In this document: piece after piece, positions 40,983 to 47,872 of the stretch
Position numbering within the stretch: position 1 is the stretch's first letter
Layout of the letters: each line of letters starts with the position of its first letter
Source: Isosphaeraceae bacterium
GTDB taxonomy: Bacteria > Planctomycetota > Planctomycetia > Isosphaerales > Isosphaeraceae
Direction of reading: 5' to 3'
DNA length: 47,872 nucleotides
NCBI GenBank assembly: GCA_025356475.1
Contig: JANXSX010000157.1
Coordinates: 1 to 47,872, forward strand
The notes under the pieces: generated by a model
The model's input: the letters and a program-made list of their open reading frames with translations, nothing else
Databases searched by the model: none
What the model was told of the DNA's origin: nothing
Translations under genes and position numbers: made by a program

Positions 40983-43265
40983 ATGTGGCCGATGTCGTTG
41001 GAGATTCCGTCGCGCGACGAGTTGTACGTGCGGTATATGGACCAGTTGCCCTTCGAGCCCTATCCAGTCCAGGACCTTGCGCTGGCGGCCTGGTTCGAGT
41101 CCGAACAGGGAATCCTCGTTTGCGCGCCGACGGGCACGGGCAAGACCCTGATCGCAGAGGCGGCCCTCTTCGAAGCACTGAATACGGGGAAGGTCGCCTA
41201 CTACACGACGCCCCTGATCGCGCTGACCGAGCAGAAATTCCAGGAGATGCAGGACCGCGCAGTCGAGTGGGGTTTCCGCCGCGAGGACGTGGGGATGGTC
41301 ACCGGCAGCCGCAAGGTCAACCCCGAGGCCTCAGTGCTTGTCGTCGTGGCCGAGATCCTCCTGAACCGGCTGCTCAACCGGTCCGACTTCTCCAACGTGA
41401 CGGCCTGCGTCATGGACGAGTTCCACAACTTCGCCGAGATGGATCGCGGGATTGTCTGGGAGTTGTCGCTCGGAATGCTGCCCAAGCACGTCCGCCTGCT
41501 CCTGCTCTCGGCCACGGTCGGGAATTCGACCGAATTCGTCGGCTGGCTGGCGAGGCAGCACGACCGCAAGATTGCGCTGGTAGAGGGCAAGGAACGCCGG
41601 GTGCCGCTGACCTATGAATGGGTGCCCGACAAGTTCCTCAACGAACAACTCGTCGTGATGGCGGTCGGCGACGAGGAAGGTCCTCGGACGCCCGCCCTGG
41701 TCTTCTGCTTCGACCGCGAGGAGTGCTGGAGCGTCGCCGAGAACGTCATGGGCAAGGACCTCAACCTGTCCGACGAGAAGAAGAAGGACCTCCACGATCG
41801 GGTCAATGCGCTTGACTTCAGCCAGGGTGCCGGCCCCAAGCTCAAGCGATTGCTCCACCGAGGGGTCGGCGTCCACCACGCGGGGCTCCTGCCGAAGTAT
41901 CGCCTGGCCGTTGAGGACCTCTTCCAGCGCAAACTCCTCCCGGTCGTCGTCTGCACCGAGACCCTGGCGGCCGGTATGAACCTCCCGGCGCGATCGGTGG
42001 TGCTCTCATCGCTGGTGAAGGGCCCCTTCGGCGCGAAGAAGCTGATCGACTCCAGCATCGCCCACCAGATATTCGGCCGGGCTGGCCGACCGCAGTTCGA
42101 CGACCGGGGCTTCATTTACGCCCTGGCCCATCCCGATGACGTCGACATCCTGAGGTGGAAGGCGAAGTACGATTCCATTCCTGAGGACACCCGCGACCCG
42201 GGCCTGATGAAGGCGAAGAAGGCTCTCAAGAAGAAGAAGCCGAAGCGCCGAGAGACCGAGCAATACTGGGTCGAAGGGCACTTCAACCAGCTTCAGGCCG
42301 CCCCGCCCGGGAAGCTCTACAGCAAGGGGCCGCTCCCCTGGCGGCTGCTGGCTTATCTGCTCGAGGTCTCGCCGGAGGTCGAGGGCATCCGCGTCGCGGT
42401 TCGTAAGCGGATGATGGACGAACCGCGGATCGCCGCTGGCGAGAAGGCGCTCGACCGGATGTTACTGGCGCTGCACACCGGCGGGTTCGTGACCTTGAGC
42501 CCCGAGCCTCCACCGCCACCGGAGGCTGGTCAGCCCCCGACACCTTACAAGCCGACCCTGGCCCAGCCGACGCCCGCGCTGGGGAAACTGTTGGCGTTCC
42601 GGAGCATCCATCCCCTCTACGGTGCCTTCTTGACCGAGATCCTGGCCGGGGCCGATGCCGACGAGCGTATGCAAGCGATGGAGAGCGTCCTGGAGGTGCC
42701 CGGGCCAGTCCGGAAGCGTCTGCGAGTCCCGCTCAAGCTGCTGGAGTCGGGTGCCCTCGCCACCTCGAAGCTCGACGCCGAGCTGATCCAGCGCGGTCTC
42801 ATGGTCGCGCCGGTCGAGGAAGAGCAGGATGACGACGAAGACGATTGGGAGAAGAGGCCTCCGGCCCTGGCGGAGAAGCTCCGGTCCTACTTCGACCACT
42901 GCTACCCCGAGATCACTGACGTCCGCACACACCCGCTCTGGTGCATCGGCGAGCTGGTCGAGTTCGGCGGCAACTTCAATAAGTTCGTGACGACCATGGA
43001 CCTGACCAAGCAGGAGGGGATCATCTTCCGCCACGTCCAACGGATGATCATGCTCTGCGCCGAGTTCGAACGGGCCTGCGCCCTTGATGTCGAAGCCTCC
43101 CCCTCCACCCTGGCCTGGCGGACCGAGCTGCACGAACTGGCCGCAAAGCTGACCGAGAGCTGCCGGGTCGTCGACCCGACCAGCACCGATCAATTAATCG
43201 TGAAGATCGGCGAGCCCGACATGATCGATGCCGAAGCGGCGAAGCTCGCGGTCGGGGCGACCTGA
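40983..43265 (+). CDS. DEAD/DEAH-box Ski2-like helicase
   Basis: This 760-residue helicase is high in GC, like the core genome. Motifs: Q-region LPFEPYPVQDLALAAW, motif I CAPTGTGKT (residues about 47-55), Ia YYTTPLIALTEQK, motif II VMDEFHNF (about 142-149), III LLLSATVG, IV GVGVHHAGLLPKYR, V VVVCTETLAAGMNLPAR and VI HQIFGRAGRPQFDDRG (about 361-376). The ratchet-like C-terminal region lacks the arch of eukaryotic Mtr4. Similar helicases occur as conserved single genes in planctomycetes and may act on RNA. There is no adjacent nuclease. ATG 40983 or 40992 could be the start. Confidence 0.88.
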   Translation: MWPMSLEIPSRDELYVRYMDQLPFEPYPVQDLALAAWFESEQGILVCAPTGTGKTLIAEAALFEALNTGKVAYYTTPLIALTEQKFQEMQDRAVEWGFRREDVGMVTGSRKVNPEASVLVVVAEILLNRLLNRSDFSNVTACVMDEFHNFAEMDRGIVWELSLGMLPKHVRLLLLSATVGNSTEFVGWLARQHDRKIALVEGKERRVPLTYEWVPDKFLNEQLVVMAVGDEEGPRTPALVFCFDREECWSVAENVMGKDLNLSDEKKKDLHDRVNALDFSQGAGPKLKRLLHRGVGVHHAGLLPKYRLAVEDLFQRKLLPVVVCTETLAAGMNLPARSVVLSSLVKGPFGAKKLIDSSIAHQIFGRAGRPQFDDRGFIYALAHPDDVDILRWKAKYDSIPEDTRDPGLMKAKKALKKKKPKRRETEQYWVEGHFNQLQAAPPGKLYSKGPLPWRLLAYLLEVSPEVEGIRVAVRKRMMDEPRIAAGEKALDRMLLALHTGGFVTLSPEPPPPPEAGQPPTPYKPTLAQPTPALGKLLAFRSIHPLYGAFLTEILAGADADERMQAMESVLEVPGPVRKRLRVPLKLLESGALATSKLDAELIQRGLMVAPVEEEQDDDEDDWEKRPPALAEKLRSYFDHCYPEITDVRTHPLWCIGELVEFGGNFNKFVTTMDLTKQEGIIFRHVQRMIMLCAEFERACALDVEASPSTLAWRTELHELAAKLTESCRVVDPTSTDQLIVKIGEPDMIDAEAAKLAVGAT

Positions 43266-43580
43266 GGGCGGAAGGGTCCTATCGCCTTCGTATCTGTCAC
43301 ACTTGGCGCGGGGGAGAGTGATCCTCGCCTCACTACTTTGGGCTACGGTTGCAACGCCGCCCGTTTCGCTTCGCTGGTCTAGTCAGCCCCGCATAATTCA
43401 TCTCACTTGAGGTTATGCTGCTACTCGGCTGGATTCTTCGCAGGTGCTGAAGTGGACATACTTATTCATTGACAGGTGCTAAAAAGAACATGTGTGTTGA
43501 ATGAGACATTGGTATTCATTGACGCACTTCAGGTGTTCTAGATAAATTCCGTGAGATCCTTGTGGCGAGGAGTGGATCGA
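43266..43580. other. Intergenic stretch with repeated blocks, probable insertion-element debris
   Basis: No gene seen. The block caggtgct occurs at 43441-43448 and 43473-43480, and tattcattgac at 43463-43473 and 43513-43523, while cttcaggtg (near 43528-43536) is the inverse of the start of the first block. Repeats of this kind are typical of degraded insertion-sequence ends. The family is not identified. Confidence 0.45.
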
Positions 43581-43823
43581 ATGCCTCGAACGGTGCGGGC
43601 GGGTCTCGGTGTGTAACGCTATCACGTCTTAAATCGAGGCAATGCCCGATCCCAAGATTTTCATAAGCCAGAGGATTGCATCGCTTTTCTCCAGGCCCTG
43701 AACGAATCGTCCGTGCGGTTGCCGATGCGACTCCTGGCCTACTGCCTCATGCCTAACCACTTTCATCTGGTGCTGAGGCCTCATTGCGACGGCGATCCCC
43801 CACACTGGATGCAATGGTTAACG
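43581..43823 (+). pseudogene. REP-associated tyrosine transposase (RAYT, IS200-like) remnant
   Basis: The frame from ATG 43581 reads MPRTVRAGLGV, then a TAA (43614-43616), then YHVLNRGNAR, SQDFHKPEDCIAFLQAL and LLAYCLMPNHFHLVLRP. The last part carries the HFH (H-x-H) metal-binding motif of HUH/RAYT transposases. The protein breaks off after PHWMQWL, where the catalytic Tyr and the C-terminal part should follow. The internal stop and the truncation mark it as a pseudogene. The joined sequence downstream (43820 onward) is a copy of a repeat found again at 46172. Confidence 0.8.
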
Positions 43824-43994
43824 AAGCGCGGCGAGATGGACGGTTGGGAGTCGGAGCGTCTCGTAGTATCGATGAAGCGGGGGAACAGGCCCTCTTGGAC
43901 CCTGTGGAGAAAAGGGGACGCCGCGTTGTGGGATCGCCGTCTGGAACCACGCGAGGGCGTAGGACCTCAAAAGCGTGTCACCATCAGGGCGTCG
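43820..43994 (+). repeat. Direct repeat copy A flanking an unknown operon
   Basis: A 175-bp segment matches 46172-46334 in the same orientation with about six substitutions and one 12-base length difference by eye. In one frame (ARRDGRLGVGASR..IDEAGEQALLDPVEK..) four of six substitutions are synonymous, so it derives from coding sequence, perhaps the decayed C-terminus of the adjoining RAYT gene. It directly abuts the truncated transposase. Confidence 0.85.
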
Positions 43995-44333
43995 AAACCG
44001 TTTGAGGGCAGGCACCATAACGTGACGAGTCAGATGCGGAAAATCTGCACGCCTGGATCTGTGGGAGATCTGGAAGGGCACCTTCCCAGGGCAACCCGGC
44101 CCTTCGCTGGTCCCTGACCCCTTCACCGGTCCCAAGGCGTAAAGTGGACACGGGTTTAAATCCAGTTTCGAGCTAGATGAAGCCGCCGGTGGGATCTATC
44201 GAAAAAACCAAATAATGAAGTGCCTGGTGCCTGGTGTACGGACCACTCTATTCCGGTAAGATGTCAAGAGGGCCTCGGTTCTGCGCTGAACCGCCTTGCC
44301 CTTTTTCTAAGGAATTGGTGTTGGATTGCACGC

Positions 44334-44708
44334 ATGAACTTCTCGAAGGACTGGCCTCCCAATTGTCCATCCGAGGATACGCCCGATGCTGCAGGTGATG
44401 TCTTTCGAATCTCGAAGGAGAAACCAGTTACGGCGGCGTCCATGCAAAGTCACTATGAATCGGGTCGACTGCCCAATGCCGACCCGTGCTTACGTTGTGG
44501 GCTTTCCGTATTTCGGGCTCTAGAAGATGCCATTAATCAACATAATCTAATGCCAAGGCTCGGCAACATTGTAGCGAGGGCCGCGTTGCTCGCCGAACAT
44601 GGTAAGGCGTGCCTCACGGAAGGTCAGCAGCGTACTCACACGACCTGGTGGCCATACGAAGGGGTCGATCGAGCTGCGATGTTCGTCGTCATTCGGGACT
44701 TGTCGTAA
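44334..44708 (+). CDS. Hypothetical 124-residue protein, first gene of a coupled pair
   Basis: The family is not recognised. The protein begins MNFSKDWPPNCPSEDTPD and contains VFRISKEKPVTAASMQSHYE, GRLPNADPCLRCGLSVFRALEDA (a single CxxC), and a C-terminal block HTTWWPYEGVDRAAMFVVIRD. It looks like a genuine soluble protein with conserved-looking aromatic and acidic positions. Its stop overlaps the next gene's start in TAATG, so the two are translationally coupled. I prefer ATG 44334; longer frames run into transposon debris. The region between 43995 and 44333 shows no other gene. The pair is framed by the direct repeats at 43820 and 46172. Confidence 0.6.
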   Translation: MNFSKDWPPNCPSEDTPDAAGDVFRISKEKPVTAASMQSHYESGRLPNADPCLRCGLSVFRALEDAINQHNLMPRLGNIVARAALLAEHGKACLTEGQQRTHTTWWPYEGVDRAAMFVVIRDLS

Positions 44709-45895
44709 TGTGGGAGATTACGGGTAAATCTGTCGGCCCGAAGCGGTTTATGCCGTTCGAGCCGCTCCACGTCTTAAACTATTACGACGGCCCCCGGATT
44801 TTCACCTTCTACGACGCGGATGATGCTTTGTGCCTGGCCTGTTGGAGCGACGAAGACGACAAGAATTCCCGTTTCCTGGTGGTCGCGACTACTAATGAGA
44901 TTATCGGTGGGCTGGAAAGCGGCCTCTTGTCTGTAAGTGAGGCATTGGCACAGCCTCGTCTTTGGGTAGTCGATTGGGCGATCGACGGCGATCTCGTCGG
45001 TGCTTGGCTAGTATCGCAAAAAGACGTTCCAAAAGATTGTCAGCCCCATCCTCGCACCATGTTGCATCGGTCTTTAGATCCCATACTTAGCCTACGTGCT
45101 ACTGGTCCGACGATCCGTACCGGTGAGATTCCAGGCAGCGTCATTAAGAGTACGGTCGAAGGAGCGCAGCGCGCGATCAAATGTCTTGCTGAATACGAGA
45201 TGGAGATGCCAGATCAAAGAGGGCGTCCTTCGCGTGCTCTCCAAAAACTGTATGACCTGCCAGTTCAGAGAACTCTTGCCGCAAGTTTCGAGGTCCAATT
45301 CCGTTCGCCCCTAAACGAACCTGATCTATTCGTAGGATTGGGTGAGAATGAAATCAACGAAGAGCGTGAAGTCCTGAAACGTGTGGCCGATCATCTCAAG
45401 GCTGGTCTGAACTGGTTGACATCGCCCCCAGCGGATGCCTCCGCCTTACCAGTGCCTGGCAACCCAGAATTGAGCCGTGCCATCATCAAGGCACTTAAGT
45501 TTCTCACCCCATCTCCCCGCAGTTCGATACGGGATATGGAGATCCGAGGTGAAATGGCAACTCAATCGGTCGAGCCGATCAAACTCACACGCAGCGATCG
45601 CAGCATTCTGAACGGAGCGCTTTCCCGAATACCGGCTATGAAGGAGCATCGAGTCGAACTAAAAGGGAGAATTAGAGAAGTCAACGAACACTTGATGCGA
45701 TTCGAGCTGCACGACGAGACGACCCCGAATGTTTTAGTTCGTGTTTGTATATTTGAGCCTGACCTATGGGACGATGTTTACGAAATGCTGGGAGTCGAAG
45801 ATACGGTAGATATCTTCGGAATTGAGACCGGCCCCACTAGCACAGTCCGCGTGATCGACTTGATCAGACCCGACGTTGCCGAACCGATGGTTTGA
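44708..45895 (+). CDS. Hypothetical 395-residue protein, second gene of a coupled pair
   Basis: The N-terminal about 130 residues (FEPLHVLNYYDGPRIFTFYDADDALCLACWSDED, in part, then RFLVVATTNEIIGGLESGLLSVSEAL) resemble the beta-rich DUF6575-type proteins of unknown function. The middle is helical, and the C-terminal about 100 residues (HRVELKGRIREVNEHLMRFELHDE, VLVRVCIFEPDLWDDVYEML) look like a small beta-barrel. No enzyme motif is visible. It starts in a TAATG overlap with the 124-residue gene, and the cyclase-like gene follows 543 bases on. Base composition is closer to the core than the cyclase gene. Function unknown. Confidence 0.7.
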   Translation: MWEITGKSVGPKRFMPFEPLHVLNYYDGPRIFTFYDADDALCLACWSDEDDKNSRFLVVATTNEIIGGLESGLLSVSEALAQPRLWVVDWAIDGDLVGAWLVSQKDVPKDCQPHPRTMLHRSLDPILSLRATGPTIRTGEIPGSVIKSTVEGAQRAIKCLAEYEMEMPDQRGRPSRALQKLYDLPVQRTLAASFEVQFRSPLNEPDLFVGLGENEINEEREVLKRVADHLKAGLNWLTSPPADASALPVPGNPELSRAIIKALKFLTPSPRSSIRDMEIRGEMATQSVEPIKLTRSDRSILNGALSRIPAMKEHRVELKGRIREVNEHLMRFELHDETTPNVLVRVCIFEPDLWDDVYEMLGVEDTVDIFGIETGPTSTVRVIDLIRPDVAEPMV

Positions 45896-46438
45896 AGCTG
45901 GCCTACAGTTTGCTTCGGTATCGCCACCCGCATCACCTTCCACATGGCTTCTCACCAAGGCGGCCTCGACGCCCGTTTTTCTTTCACGGTGGCGTGCCGA
46001 CGACGGCGGCCGAACTGCTCGCACAGATTGCCAGGCCGCTGAAGGGGGGAACAGTGAAGGGGACATCCTTGAATGGCATGAACTTAAGCCGCATCCTTCT
46101 TTTCCAGCAAGCGTTTACGGAGTACGGGTCGGGAGACCGGACCAGATCTATCCCCAATGCTCAGCGAAGGAAACGAAGCGCGGCGAGATGGACGGTTGGG
46201 AGTCGGAGCGTCTCGTACTATCGATGAAGCGGGGGAACAAGCCCTCCTGGACCCCGTGGAGAAAAGAGGACGCCGCGTTGTGGGATCGCCGTCTGGAACC
46301 ACGCGAGGGCGAGCGTGTTACCATCAGGGCGTCGCCCCGGGAGCGAGAGATGACGCGCCGGATTCGACAGCTCTCTCATTATATGGTTCAATAGGGGGAG
46401 GGCTTGGGGATATTTTCGTGGCGTGAAAGGACAATTCC
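45896..46438. other. 543-bp scarred intergenic stretch before the cyclase gene
   Basis: No intact gene. It holds repeat copy B and, upstream of it, non-coding sequence including a block (gtgaaggggacatccttgaat, near 46036) that recalls the insertion-element-like blocks at 43441. It may be remains of the same element. The last about 50 bases before 46439, with GTGAAAGGA, should hold the cyclase ribosome-binding site. Confidence 0.5.
46172..46334 (+). repeat. Direct repeat copy B
   Basis: The partner of the 43820-43994 segment, 2352 bp away and in the same direction, lacking 12 bases present in copy A. The rest of the transposase is not found next to this copy. Confidence 0.85.
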
Positions 46439-47515
46439 ATGAACGGGCCATATACAACCAAAGCCGAAGCTGGGAAAATTCAAATCTTTGATTCTGCAGG
46501 ATCTATTGTGGAGGATCCAGCACACCAATCGTACTGGGATTACGAAACATCGAAGTCACTCGAGACGTCATACTATTTTACAGATATGGATAGGATGATT
46601 GAACATTTTAAGAAAAGGGAAAGCCTTATTTATGTGACTTGGAATTGTAATGTTCAGAATCCCGAAAGGTCCGTATCAAACGACATTGAAGATCTCCATT
46701 TTAATGAGAAGTATCGAGTAATTAACGTCCCAAAGGGTGTAGTTCAACAACAACATCCCGATTTCACTCTATCGGGTTTTGGTGCAGAGGAGACAAATGG
46801 GCTTTCTAGCTCGCCATCCAAGACTTGGATAACGGAAGACCTTTGGGTCGATTTGAATAAAAAGATTCAAGACGACGCCCACCCCGCTAGAAAGATTTCC
46901 ACTTGGCCCATCGAGCGGAGTTTTGTGTATTTTGATGTCTCGGATTTTTCGCGAATGCTTCCCGGACACCAAGCGCTTGTCATCAATTCGATTGTACATA
47001 TTGTTCAAAACGATACGTACTGGGCGCCAGTTTCAGTCTCCGATATTCGCGAAGATATGGATGCCAAGATTTGCATCGGTGACGGATATATATTTGTATT
47101 CCGTAATGCATTGAAAGCGACCCGATTCGCTGCTTATTTGGCTCAGCTCACAGAGCATTTACATGCCCACCGCAAAATTCCAGTTGAATATCACTTTCGG
47201 ATCGGCGTGCATGTGGGACGTGTCTATTGTTTTTGGGACCCCGGTCGCAACGATTGGAACTACATTGGTGATGGTATTAATGGAGGTCAACGTGTTTTAG
47301 GGGCGGTTGGGAAAGATACCGATGATGTCATGTTCGTATCTGCTCAGGTACGTCAGAAAATCGCATCAGAGCCAGATTCTTATTGGCGTAATCAGGTCCT
47401 TGGTATGCTTCATAATCGGGGTCGGAAAGCTGATAAACATGGGAATCCCTGGCGTGTTTACGAAGTGAGTCATACTGGGCTGATGTCGCATGTTACAACT
47501 TCTTTGAATCCTTGA
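46439..47515 (+). CDS. Class III nucleotide cyclase homolog with unknown N-terminal domain
   Basis: This 358-residue protein has a C-terminal cyclase homology domain. FVYFDVSDFSRM (residues 162-173) gives the first metal Asp (D166) and KICIGDGYIFVF gives the second (D215). FRIGVHVGRVY follows near 253, then DGINGGQRVLG with the N-x3-R pair (N281, R285) that stabilises the transition state, and VMFVSAQVRQKI. All four catalytic positions are present. The first about 155 residues are not recognised (YWDYETSKSLETSYYFTD). Low GC and codon use differ from the core. Cyclic-nucleotide anti-phage (Pycsar-type) signalling also uses this fold, but no effector gene is visible downstream in the window. 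AAAGGA lies about eight bases before the ATG. Confidence 0.8.
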   Translation: MNGPYTTKAEAGKIQIFDSAGSIVEDPAHQSYWDYETSKSLETSYYFTDMDRMIEHFKKRESLIYVTWNCNVQNPERSVSNDIEDLHFNEKYRVINVPKGVVQQQHPDFTLSGFGAEETNGLSSSPSKTWITEDLWVDLNKKIQDDAHPARKISTWPIERSFVYFDVSDFSRMLPGHQALVINSIVHIVQNDTYWAPVSVSDIREDMDAKICIGDGYIFVFRNALKATRFAAYLAQLTEHLHAHRKIPVEYHFRIGVHVGRVYCFWDPGRNDWNYIGDGINGGQRVLGAVGKDTDDVMFVSAQVRQKIASEPDSYWRNQVLGMLHNRGRKADKHGNPWRVYEVSHTGLMSHVTTSLNP

Positions 47516-47593
47516 TTCGTCAAGCCGTGCTGCATTGATATTGAGTCGAACGCTGTGCAGTCTGGTCCCAACTAATTCAAACTTGGAGATTCT

Positions 47594-47731
47594 ATGATCA
47601 AAGTTCTGTATCTGAGACAAGAGATGAGGAAGAGGACAGGCAATGCGATAGAGATGAGGAAGAGGACAGGCAATGCGATGAGGAAGGAGAGGAAGAGGAC
47701 AGGCAATGCAATCTTAAAAAACCTAAGCTGA
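47594..47731 (+). CDS. Possible 45-residue repeat peptide
   Basis: An ATG frame reads through the tandem repeat, giving a basic peptide with a 10-residue unit (MRKRTGNAIE) repeated two to three times because the repeat length is a multiple of three. There is no strong ribosome-binding site, though GGAGATTCT is nearby. Function and reality are unclear. Confidence 0.2.
   Translation: MIKVLYLRQEMRKRTGNAIEMRKRTGNAMRKERKRTGNAILKNLS
47621..47710 (+). repeat. 30-bp tandem repeat, three units
   Basis: Two near-identical units (47621-47650 and 47651-47680) start GAGATGAGGAAGAGGACAGG and differ only at the last base. A third, degenerate unit (about 47681-47710) keeps GGAAGAGGACAGGCAATGC. It follows the cyclase gene. 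Confidence 0.9.
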
Positions 47732-47872
47732 TAGTTCTACTGTATCAGGCAACGATAGAGACACAAACCATTTGATATCTTGTATTTATGAAGACTAGAC
47801 ATTTCGGCGATCTTCCGACCTTGAGACGAGCCTCCTTTTCGGTACTTGGGCGAGAATCCCTCTTTTTCCAGA

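Larger units (their letters stand above)
47516..47872. other. 357-bp stretch to the right window edge
   Basis: No recognised gene. It contains a 30-bp tandem repeat and one short frame described separately. The final about 140 bases are A/T-rich with nothing identifiable. Confidence 0.5.

Noticed and set aside
37848-43265. A DISARM- or BREX-like multi-gene defence system formed by the methylase-nuclease and helicase
   Set aside because: The first protein is a self-contained MmeI-type enzyme and the helicase is Ski2-like rather than the SNF2 type of DISARM; no other component is present and their base composition differs.
43713-44117. A 134-residue open frame after the RAYT remnant
   Set aside because: It joins transposase residues to repeat copy A in a frame where most A/B differences are non-synonymous, so it is a chance reading of scarred DNA.
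45876-46394. A 172-residue open frame over repeat copy B
   Set aside because: It begins in the end of the preceding gene and crosses debris and the repeat in the less likely frame; no family match or ribosome-binding site.
47621-47710. CRISPR array
   Set aside because: The 30-bp units are directly adjacent, with no unique spacers between them, so this is a plain tandem repeat.

Overview
The window looks like a chromosomal segment of a planctomycete, most likely from the Isosphaeraceae/Gemmatales side. This is inferred from family content, not from a marker gene. Signs are a DUF1549/DUF1553 cytochrome-like protein with Big_2 domains, Tat-exported Gfo/Idh/MocA and TIM-barrel sugar-isomerase proteins, a MuiA-type DUF4139 protein, a SpoVG protein with an inserted zinc ribbon next to ispE, an EF-hand esterase, and a C30-carotenoid-like gene set. 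GC is high in the core genes and clearly lower in several accessory genes.

Layout. 1-5387 (minus): a type II secretion/type IV pilus-like operon in the order GspE ATPase, three consecutive GspF paralogs, then two pseudopilins, the last running off the window. 5640-8260 (plus): a Tat-exported oxidoreductase and a methyltransferase. 8263-11688 (minus): acyltransferase, family 2 glycosyltransferase and CrtN/CrtP-type desaturase, resembling the late steps of a staphyloxanthin-like carotenoid pathway. 11924-13797: CBS-domain protein, aldo/keto reductase and a small zinc-ribbon protein. 13803-21354 (minus): a tightly overlapping glycan/glycolipid operon with three types of glycosyltransferase, a deacetylase-like protein, a methyltransferase, a CDP-alcohol phosphatidyltransferase and a 52-residue membrane protein at its end. 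21548-23370: a sugar isomerase and three small unknown genes. 23389-27693 (plus): ispE, spoVG, a GT39-type membrane transferase, panB and a pterin dehydratase. 27702-34215: MuiA-like protein, isomerase, a low-GC DUF2971 gene and the DUF1549/1553 protein.

The most striking object is at 34402-34770: a tRNA-Lys(UUU) gene interrupted after U34 by a complete 296-nt group I intron, for which P1 to P9 and the terminal G can be traced by eye. It is followed by a strong terminator.

The right end (36.1-47.9 kb) is accessory in character. It holds a STGPRTEEGK-type hypothetical, an ECF sigma factor lacking region 4, an MmeI-like single-chain restriction-modification enzyme and a Ski2-like helicase. Then comes a scarred island in which RAYT transposase debris and a 163-175 bp direct repeat flank a two-gene unknown operon. 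It is followed by a low-GC gene for a class III nucleotide cyclase homolog with its catalytic residues intact, and a 30-bp tandem repeat. The tRNA-Lys intron and the cyclase/unknown-operon island are the best candidates for something new.
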